Shown piece after piece: positions 55,122-64,000 of a stretch of 64,000 bases of DNA. Source of the DNA: Cyprinodon diabolis (lineage: Eukaryota; Chordata; Actinopteri; Cyprinodontiformes; Cyprinodontidae); contig CM060064.1 of the NCBI GenBank assembly GCA_030533445.1, positions 22,465,626 through 22,529,625 of the forward strand, written 5' to 3'. Numbering within the stretch: the stretch's first letter is position 1; the number at the start of each line of letters is the position of its first letter. The notes under the pieces were generated by a model that was not told the origin of the DNA, did not search any database, and saw only the letters and a program-made list of their open reading frames with translations. The position numbers and the translations under genes were made by a program.

Positions 55122-58100
55122 GCTTGTTCGTTGACATGTAAAATGTCATTTTGTACTAAATTGCTTTACTTCTTTCAGAGGGTTTATCTAGACGCAGTTT
55201 CTTTACTGCAATGCCATTGCTTTGCGTAGAGCTTATTGGTTAAAACCTGTAATAGAACAGTTGGCACTTGTTGCGGAAAAAGTCGAGATAAAGTACTTCA
55301 GTAAAGTTAGAAAGATATTCACAGATTCGGACTTCCGGTCCTCTTCCATCATACCAAAGTCTTTAAGTGTTTTATGGTTTTGACGTATCACAGCTAAATC
55401 TGAGTTATTCAATTCTAGATGAAGTATTAACCAACCACATGACATCAACGCTTGGACCTTACAAAAATATTATAAAACAGTGCTTCTTTTACTTTTATAT
55501 TTTACACATTTGTACTTATAATTATTTATAATCGTAAGACACAAACTCATGAATTGAGTTGGTTTAGTTGACTGTTTCATTTCCACTCTAACTGTCCTTA
55601 CTGATCTGAAGTATATGAATCGAGTCAAAGAGCAGTGCAGATATTTCATGTTTTTATCTTTACTTTGTTTTTATTGTCCTTCTATTTTACTGCTTAATCA
55701 ACGTAAATCATTGTCTTCGTTCTGAATTATACTATGTTTGTCAGGGTTTGGTTAAATACAGAGGATGAGAGGCAGAGGGCAGAGGTGATATATATATATA
55801 TATATATATATAGCAAGTGAAATTGTCAAATTTGGTGTTTTTTTATGGATTTTTTTATGGAAGATCAGTAAGAAGACAGCAATTTCGAGCAAAAAACACA
55901 TTGTACAGGTAAAAAAAATAAGGAAGAATTACTTTTTGGCAAGTAATATAGTCATATTTTGTGGACTATTTCATTGTTGGGGGGGGGTCTAATAACACAT
56001 ATGACATTTTATGCCTGAGAATTGCAGGGGGAATATAAAAAACCCCCAAAAAAGGCTAATCACGCCTGATCTCAGCTGAACACTTTCTGGCAGATCATCA
56101 CTTTTTGGGCAGATCATTACTTTCCCTTTTTGGCGCAACAACTGTCTCCACAGCCTGACTTCAAATCCCCTTCCTCTTTTAGGTCTTGTATCATTTACAT
56201 AATTATTCCTATTTGCCAAATAGAAAAATAACAAGAGATTTTTCTTTTTATACTTCACATTTACATGTGGACATTACAGGGCTGCCAACTTTTAACCAAA
56301 CCTTGGGGTTAGATTTACAAATAGTTTGGACAGGAAACCCTATCAGGGTTAGATGAGGACAGCTGTCCTCATCTAACCTGTAAACTGTAAAACTTAACCA
56401 GAATCATGGAGACATCAGACGAAGAAGAGCACATAGAGTCAGTATTTTTCTATTTTTGCTTCTGTTAAACTTTTATCATTACAGCATTCAAGTAACCACC
56501 TCAAGCTGTTGTCTGCATTTGGGTCCTGTCAAACCTCTACCCCCATTGTAATAGTTACCTGCCTATTGCGTGCGAGAACTAATGTTTTCTCAAGTAGTTT
56601 ATCTAATTAGGATAGTTCCTATGTCCGGATAAAAAGTCATCTTTATTATGCCATGGAAGAGATGTGGGAATGGAATGAGAGCAATGTCCTTGACCTAAGA
56701 ACATAGTGTAATATTTTGATAAGGCTGGAGCCATGGATGTCTCCCTATTTACAGACGTTTATGATGTAATGATGTGATGATGTGGCATACTGGAGATGTA
56801 TAAAAAAAAATTCCAGTGTTTTTATTTTCATTACACTGTCACAAGAGCACATGAGCTAGCCAGCCACTTGTGCTTCATGGCGAATCATGGCGAACTGTGA
56901 ATCATGGCGAGTTCAACGAAATGTGAGCTCAGTTGGTAAGCAGCTGCCTTCTGTAAATCTAAGCAACTTCTCTGATCTGAGTTAGAATAGAATTTCTATC
57001 AAAATCTGTTTTCTTGTCTCACGGTTATTTAATACATATACATTATGAATTGTTATTTAAAGAATTTGTCCTGAGAGATGTCTTCTCAGTAAAAGAACTG
57101 GAGAGAGAAAGCTTCAATGTGTAAACACAGAGCTTTCCATAACAGTTACATAAATAAACTTACCTTGCCTTGATAATACCATGGTTACTTTAATAATGAT
57201 GCTTTGTGGGTACTTTTGAAATGGCCAAGATGGACTAGTGTGAGTGAGATGTTTGTCACAGCAACAGTCAATACCTTACCACACGAGGTGTAATCCAATA
57301 CGAGTCTAAGCTGTGGAGACACTGGTATTCCTGTCTCCTTAAAGCTCCAATCTAATTGATAATTGTACTGTACTTTTTACTTGACCTGTTTTATTTTTAT
57401 TTTTATTATTTATTGGACTATGATTCTGCAATAAAGTCTGTCTGGCTGTCTGTCTATTTGTCTGCCTGCCTGTTTGTTTGTCTATCTGCCTACCTACCTT
57501 TAACAGATCACAGAAAAATATTTCATCAGGCCCACATTTGAGTTTTCAGTGATGACTATATTTGTAAAAAATAATACAATGACTTTTCAAAGCAATTGCA
57601 CCTTTAACAAAACTATTTATATAGCTGATCTAAAATTAAATCTGGTGTTGAGGTGATTCTGTACTTTGAATTTGTGCAATCCATATGCAGGACTTACTTT
57701 TATACGTCCTGTCCTCCACCCCAACTACATGTGCTACTTGAGTGAGCAACAGATCATCGCTCACTGTGGAGGGCTTTAGAAGTCACTCAAACATAATAGG
57801 TCTCAGATGGGACTTAACATGGCCAACCCGCCACGGGCATGTGTAAATGGAGTACCGATAAGTACTTGGTAGGGGGAGGGAGTAGCCACTGCAGGCCCAT
57901 ATGTCAAGCTTTGCTTTGTCTCGTATCCTGAATTTCTAAATTCTGCTTTTGTGAAACTGCACTCACAAAGAAGCTGCCTTGTCCTACTCAGTGTGAAGCA
58001 GCTAATAAAGGAAATATTTTCTTTATAGAAGCTTCCATAACCCAGCAAAACATTTTATCGTTAAGAGTTATACAGTTTACTCTTTTAGTAAATACACATA

Positions 58101-58324
58101 CACATGCAATGCTCCCCCCCAGGGAGTAGTAAATATGTTATGTAATGAAATAACTTTCGGACTGTCATATATAGGCTGTGAGTTAGAACGACAAATAAAA
58201 AGTGACTTGAACTCCAATACTTGTCAAACAGTTGACTCTAAAAACATGTGGAATCAATTCCCAACAACTTCCATTCATAATATAAGATTTAATAAACAAA
58301 AATCATTTTCATATTCTCAAAAAC
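55120..58324. other. No gene seen; solo large-transposon end and small microsatellites
   Basis: A 45-bp match to the terminus of the large transposon lies at about 55286-55334. A TA repeat is at 55790-55813 and a CTGT/CTGC-type degenerate repeat at about 57438-57500. Other sequence is AT-rich without recognisable coding exons. Confidence 0.55.
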
Positions 58325-60170
58325 CCCATCTTGTCTCATCTCTGGGTCTGGTCTCTCCGTCTTCCACTTTATCCAGGATCAGGTCGAGGGGGCAGCAGTC
58401 TCAGCAGATCCAAGACTTCCCTCTCCGTAGACAACTCCTCCAGCTCTGCTGGGCGAAGCCTGCAGCGTGTCCTGGGTCCTTCCAGGGGTGTGTGTCTGGA
58501 ATACCTCCTGATGGGTCCATGAAGCTTCCGAAAAAGATGCCCACGCCACCTCAGCTGACTCCTTTTCGAAGTGGAGGAGAAGCGTCTCCACTACGAGCCT
58601 CTCCTGAATAAACAAGCTAATGGAGTTCCTAGCAACCCTCTGGAGAAAGCCCAATTCAGCCCCTGTATCCGGGATCTCGTTCTTCTGGTCATGATACAGA
58701 TTTCAAGAAAATAGGTGAAGTTAGAGACGTAAACTGACCATTAAATTGAGAGCTTTGCGTTTTTGCTCTTCACTACAACAGACAAGTTCAGCGTCTGCAT
58801 TATAGCAAAAGCTGCACCAATCAGTCTATTGATCTCCTGCTCCATTCTCCCTTCACTCATGAACAGGACCTAAAGATACTTCAACTCCTCCACTTGAGGC
58901 ATAAACTCTTTTCCAACCCGAAGGGGGCAAGCCAACTGTGTACAGCGGAGAACTATGTGAGAGCCAGCAGAAACACATCATCAGCAAAAGACAGGGAAGA
59001 GATCTGCTGGTCAACAAACCAGAACCCCTCTGGCCCTTAGCTGCACCTAGAAATCCTCACCATAAAGGTAATGAACAGAGCACTGACAGAGGAAAGCCAG
59101 GTAAGAATCCAACATGCACCGGGAAGTCCGTCTTAATCTCAGCAATATGGACTAAACTCCTGCTCTGCATGTACAGAGACTGAATGGCACCTAGTAAAAG
59201 GCGCCCGACTCCATACTCCTGGAGCCCCCACAATGCACCACTAAAGACACGGTTAATAGACTTCTCCAGGTCCACAAAACACATGCTGACCGATTGGGCA
59301 AACTCCCAAGGGCCCTCGGAAACCCTGCAAAGAGTATAGTGCTGGTCCACTGTTTCCATGGACAGGGTGAAAACTTCACTGCTCTTCCTGAAGCCAGTGA
59401 TCAACAATCAGCTGGACTCTCCTATCTAGGTACCTGGCATAGGCCTTCCATGGGAGGCTGAGAAGTGTGATCCCTCTATAATTGGAAAACACCTTCCAGT
59501 CCCCCTTCTTATGCAGGGGAACCACCACCCACGTCTGTCAATAAAGGGGCACTGTCCCAGACCTCCATGCTATGTTGAAGAGGTGTTTTAGCCACGGCAG
59601 CCCGACAACAATCCAGAGCTCTAAGGTACTCAGAGCGGATATCATCGACCCCTAAAGCCTTGCCGCCATTGTTTTTTGGACCACCTCTGCGACCTCAGCC
59701 TGGTTGTTGAACAAATCCATCCCCAAGTACTCCGTCTCTTCTTCCACCATGGAAAGCTTGTCACCCAGATTGAGAAGATCTTCAAAGTATTCATTCCACC
59801 ATCCAACAATATCCTTTTTCAAGTTCAACAGCTCCCTACTCCAGAACAGTGTTAGCAAAGCACTGCTTATTAACAATGGAGGCAGAGAACATGACTAACT
59901 CTGACTCCATGTCTCCAGCCTCCCCAGAATATGGTAGAAGCTCTCCCAGAGGTGGGAGTTTGACAAGCCCTGAATGAGGAGTCAACCAGACGTTCCCAGT
60001 AGACCCTTCCCACACACTTGGGCCTACCAAGTCTGTCCAGCTTCCTCTTCTTCCAGCGTATCTAGCTCACCACCAGTGGTTAGCTCCGCCCATCTCTTCA
60101 CTCGAGTGTCCAAGCGCGTCCTGAGCATCTGTTGCTTTGCTCTTCCTTGTCTGATCCTGTAGTAGCTGTG
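58325..60170 (-). mobile_element. Rex3-like (RTE clade) LINE, degenerate copy
   Basis: The minus strand encodes broken reverse transcriptase: CFVDLEKSINRVFSGALWG near 59300 (polymerase block A in the family reads FVDLEKAYDRV), the VHVGFLPGFPLS block (family: VGLRQGCPLS), and C-terminal segments near 58380-58560. Many stops and frameshifts separate these blocks. It aligns segment by segment with the better copy at 62169-63118. Confidence 0.75.
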
Positions 60171-61408
60171 GCAGCACAGAAATACGTTTTGCAGCTGACC
60201 ATCATGCCACTAAGTAAGTGAACCTAACACTAGTCAAAGCAGTGACTTAAAATATATTAATATGTTTTCCCTTTTTGAGAGTTTTTTCTTATTTGGGAGG
60301 AAACTTTTTTTTTGCAATAAAACATAAAAATTGTAACACCAAAATAGACATCAGAACAAGCTGAACAGTCACATCGCTTTTTGAATCACTAAGCAACTGA
60401 AACACTGTCAGCAAAAGCCATGTTGAATTTCCTCTTTCTAGAAAGGTTTTCTAAATGAGCGGCTTGGCAGGTGGTTGTCCTGTAAAGGTCCAACAGATGG
60501 AGACCTAAGAAAAAGGCTAAAAAGCTCCCAATTGAGATCTAGCAAACCCTAATATTTAATTCTACGCATTTCTAGAACTGTCAGCAAAATTGTGATGAAA
60601 AGAAAACTCTTGTTTTTAGCCAGGAATTGGTTTTAAAACTTCCTCTATCATTTTTAGAAGGACTCTACCTTTACCACCTGTCCATGTATCGTTCAAAATC
60701 TTATTTAAATATTACAATTGTTTCGGTAACTCCTTTTTAGCAGCCACTTTGTATTTTGTGCCACTACAAATGGTTTTATTAACAATTTGTCCAGTTTAAA
60801 CCAACTGTCTGCAACAAATTTCAGAAAACAGCAAGATTTTTTTGTATATCCTCAATCTACAGCCAAATATTCAGTTTCCCCAATTCTTGTAATCAGTGTG
60901 GTCTCCTTCTTTAGGTCAGGAACATATGGCTTTGAGCTTAGTTATCACTAATGTGCTGAGGTAAATCTTTTCCTTAGGTATTTCTAACATTTTCTCTTCC
61001 ATAACATCCATTTTCTATGCCCTACCATATTGTTAAATTAAGGATCCACAAGTCAAAATGTGTTAATGCTCACGGACCTGTTCTGTACAAATGTTATATA
61101 ATCATAGGATAGATGATCTACTCTGAGGGATACAGAGGGAGTACTGCTGAGGCGGCAGGAAGCAGGGGCTTAACTCTAGCTCGAGAAGGTATAACTGTAA
61201 AGCCTTTCTTCCAACTGCTCATTGTCACTAAAGGTATAGAGAGCAAAAGCATTGGGGTTAGCTTTTTGTTCTTGATGGGAGCTTTGCTGAGATCTAATAA
61301 TGTGTGATAGTTCTTTTGCATGTTCTTTGGGGCTTTGAACAAACTATATACTTTGGTGGTTATGACATCATGATCATATAAGCTAGTGTTAAGTCTCCTC
61401 ACAATTCT
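60171..61408. other. No gene seen
   Basis: AT-rich sequence, possibly intron of an unidentified gene whose candidate exons follow. No repeat ends were recognised. Confidence 0.45.
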
Positions 61409-61537
61409 GTGATGTATTGTGGTGAAAGAGAGGACAGCAATGTGGAGGTCACGCAGTGCTCCAGATCTGCTGAGACAACAGAGAGCCACTCAACACCAGC
61501 CGGGGAGAAAATCTCCTGGGAGAGCTTCTTGATAAGG
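61409..61537 (+). CDS. Candidate exon of an unidentified gene
   Basis: The open frame ends EKISWESFLIR right before a consensus donor GTAAGC (61538), in phase 0. It would splice in phase to the candidate exon at 63729. The upstream border is not resolved, because several weak AG acceptors lie within the first 60 bases. I do not recognise the protein. It may be non-coding. Confidence 0.25.
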
Positions 61538-61819
61538 GTAAGCTGTATCTTTTCTGAAAAAATGTTTTACAGATTACTGAGGGATTTTCTATTTATTCTA
61601 ATATGCCCCAAATAATCATTGTTTTTTCCGCTGTAGGACAATAACAGTATATCTATAGCTTAGCTCTTACATTGAAACTTGATTTGGTTAAATCATTATT
61701 TTAAGCTTAGGACTAATGATATCTTATACATATGTATAGCCTTGGCATGTTCTTTATATTTGCTACACATCGAAAATTATAAAGAATATAAAGATGTACG
61801 CAAGTTCTCTATCAATTCC

Positions 61820-61924
<105 letters not shown>

Positions 61925-62045
61925 AATAAAAGTCATCATTTCCATTTTCTTTAATAATTTTTATTTATTATTACTTTTGTCAATTTCAATCTATTTTACT
62001 GGAAGCTGATTTATTCTGTCTTGAATGGAGGGGTATGTAAACTTT

Positions 62046-62168
62046 CATCCATCCATCCATCCATCCATCCATCCATCCATCCATCCATCCATCCATCCAT
62101 CCATCCATCCATCCATCCATCCATCCATCCATCCATCCATCCATCCATCCATCCATCCATCCATCCAT
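62046..62168. repeat. ATCC tetranucleotide array (LINE tail)
   Basis: About 30 units of CATC. On the minus strand this is a GGAT/GATG-type array directly after the 3' end of the Rex3-like LINE, the usual form of that family's tail. Confidence 0.93.
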
Positions 62169-63118
62169 CTTCTTCCGCTTATCCTGGGTAGGGTCGCGGG
62201 AGTTGCAGCTTCAGTAGGAAGGCCCAGACGCCCCTCTCCCCAGCCACTTTGGCCAGCTCACCTGGGGGAATTCCAAGGCGCTCCCATGCAAGCAGAGAAA
62301 CATAGGCCCTCCAGTGTGTCCTGGGTCTCCCCCTGGGCCTCCTCCCGGTGGGACGTGCCTGGAACCTCTCACCAGGGAGACGTCCAGGAGGCATCCTAAC
62401 CAGATCCCCGAGCCACCTCAACTGGCTCCTCTCGATGTGGAGGAGCAGTGGCTCTACTTTGAGTCCCCCCCCAGATGACCGAGCTCCTCACCCTATCTCT
62501 TAGGGAGAGCCCAGAGACACTACGGAGAAAACTAATTTCAGCCACTTGTGTCCGGGATCTCATTTTTTCAGTCATGACCCAAAGCTCATGACCATAGATG
62601 AGGGTAGGAATGTAGATCGAGAGCTTTGCTTTTTGGCTCAGCTCTCTCTTCCCCACAACAGACCGGTACAGCGCACGCTTCACAGCAGACGCTGCACCAA
62701 TCCGCCAATCGATCTCCCGCTCCATCTTCCCCTCATTCATAAACAAGACCCCAAGATACTTAAACTCCTCCACAAGGGGTAGTACATCCTCCCCAACCCG
62801 GAGAAGGCACTCTACCCTTTTCCAGCTCAAGACCATGGTCTCGGATTTGGAGGCACTGATTCTTATCCCGGCCGCTTCACACTCGGCTGCGAACCGATCC
62901 AGTGAGAGCTGTAGATCAGGCCCTGATGAAGCCAACAGAACCACATCATCTGCGAATAACAGAGATGCAATCCTAAGGCCACCAAGACAGATCCCCTAGA
63001 CACCTTGGCTGCGCCTAGAAATTCTGTCCATAAAAGTTATGAACAGAATCGGTGACAAAGGGCAACCTTGGGGGAGTCCAACCCTCACCAGAAACGAGTC
63101 AGACTCGGACTCGTTGTA
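62169..63118 (-). mobile_element. Rex3-like (RTE clade) LINE, 5'-truncated copy
   Basis: The minus strand reads VGLPQGCPLSPILF, MDRISRRSQG, then LFADDVVLLASSG (the F/Y-A-D-D polymerase motif, near 62950), SLDRFAAECEAAGIRIS, EEFKYLGVLF and AKLSIYIPTLIYGHELW, followed by the [20 protein letters not shown] tail. The plus-strand phrase GGTGACAAAGGGCAACCTTG at about 63050-63069 corresponds to the segment widely used to detect Rex3. Frameshifts occur near 62995 and 62450. It is 5'-truncated at about 63118 and its 3' end carries the tetranucleotide array. Confidence 0.88.
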
Positions 63119-63728
63119 AACTTTCAAGCACAATTTTATATTTGAATACAGGAATATTTGTCCCAATTCAATGCTCAATCAAAATGTACATGCACACAAA
63201 AAAGAATCAGTTAAAGTTATTTGGGATTACAGATGCATTGTTCCAAGATGTTCTTGAAATCTAAAGATTTTTTTTAAATTAATTTTACCAGAAAAGTATA
63301 CTTACAAAGAAAAGGTGAAAAAGTTAGAAATGTCATTATTTGTGAAATACATTTTTAAACATAGAAACTGGAATAAAGCTAAAATTGCTTGAAATTTTTA
63401 TTTAAACTTTTTTCTTAATTTCTATTATATTAAACTTTTGTGTTTGGATGTTAGATGTTTTTGAATCTTTGAAACTTCAAATGTTCATGTGTGAAACATC
63501 TGGTGGGAGAAAATTCCTTTACTTGGGCCAAATACCAAAAAAATGGTAACCAGGTTATCTTTATATTTTAAATTGAAAGAAATAGTGTTGCTTTGTCATT
63601 ATTGCATTTGCGTTTAAAAATAAAAAGCTGAGCCTCCGCAGTGGGTTGAACTGCAATGCACTCAGTGACTTTTGTGCATTAGCTATGATTTCAGCTGGAA
63701 ATGGTTACGTCTGGATTTCTTTCCTTAG
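63119..63728. other. No gene seen; sequence leading to a splice acceptor
   Basis: AT-rich, probably intron, ending with TTTCTTTCCTTAG at 63716-63728. Confidence 0.45.
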
Positions 63729-64000
63729 GCGGAGACAGACAGAAGAGTCAACAACTCCATGCCAGGGACTTTTCCTGATTTTTCACCGACCAAGAGAGGT
63801 TCTAAAAGCACTACAGATATTCCTCATCCAAGCATTTGCTTGCTTCCTCCCTGCCCTTCAGACAACACAGATAAAGAGCAGAGTAATTGGCGTCGCTGTT
63901 CATTGATTGAAACCAACAATGTCTCAAGATTCCGTCGACATGCTCTCAGTGTCCCAAACATGGGCTCATCCAGCCCGCTCCATTTTCTCAACAGCACTCC
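63729..64000 (+). CDS. Candidate exon of an unidentified gene, running off the window
   Basis: Following the acceptor TTTCTTTCCTTAG, the frame starting GCG (AETDRRVNNSMPGTF) stays open for 90 codons to the end of the window. Composition is Ser/Pro/Arg-rich with no low-complexity repeat (NWRRCSLIETNNVSRF, then RRHALSVPNMGSSSP), as in a disordered signalling-protein segment. Phase 0 agrees with the candidate exon at 61409-61537. I do not recognise the family. Confidence 0.45.

Noticed and set aside
61986..62168. MDGW repeat protein on the minus strand
   Set aside because: Direct translation of the ATCC microsatellite.
63646..63906. 86-codon frame near the window end
   Set aside because: It is in a different frame from the better-supported exon behind the acceptor at 63728 and stops before the window end.

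Overview
The window is vertebrate nuclear DNA, almost certainly from a teleost fish. It carries two intron-rich genes with clear vertebrate orthologues, set among teleost-typical transposons: Tc1-like and hAT-like DNA elements, a Rex3-type RTE LINE, a LINE with a restriction-like endonuclease, MITEs and long TA, TG and ATCC microsatellites. The species cannot be named from the sequence alone.

Region 1 (about 1283-32865, + strand) is the 3' part of kmt2b (MLL2, histone H3K4 methyltransferase). I placed 32 coding exons. Their summed length is 7371 nt, exactly divisible by 3, and every splice phase agrees, giving 2456 residues plus stop. In order they encode a pre-CXXC segment, the CXXC zinc finger, PHD1-3, a bromodomain-like region, the extended PHD, FYRN, a Taspase1 site, a long disordered region, FYRC, the WDR5-binding (WIN) arginine, SET and post-SET. 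The N-terminal exons lie upstream of the window. One intron appears to be GC-AG. Introns 12 and 14 hold two inverted copies of one Tc1 family, one of which has an open transposase frame.

Region 2 (36834-42603, - strand) is igflr1 (IGF-like family receptor 1), tail-to-tail with kmt2b. The same two genes are neighbours in human, which supports both identifications. It has cysteine-rich ectodomain exons, one transmembrane exon and a C-terminal death-like domain. No signal-peptide exon was found.

Region 3 (about 43059-51892) is a composite of a large DNA transposon with terminal inverted repeats of about 1 kb. It encodes a transposase-like fragment, a Ulp1/C48-type SUMO-protease-like domain and a split PHD-like finger, and is interrupted by hAT-like and Tc1-like elements. 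This is the least familiar system in the window.

Region 4 (51893-64000) is mostly repeats: an hAT-like MITE, a 32-base G run, a truncated endonuclease-type LINE sitting between two TA arrays, and two minus-strand Rex3-like LINE copies. At the right edge, a frame open to the window end behind a splice acceptor may be an exon of the next gene, which I could not identify.
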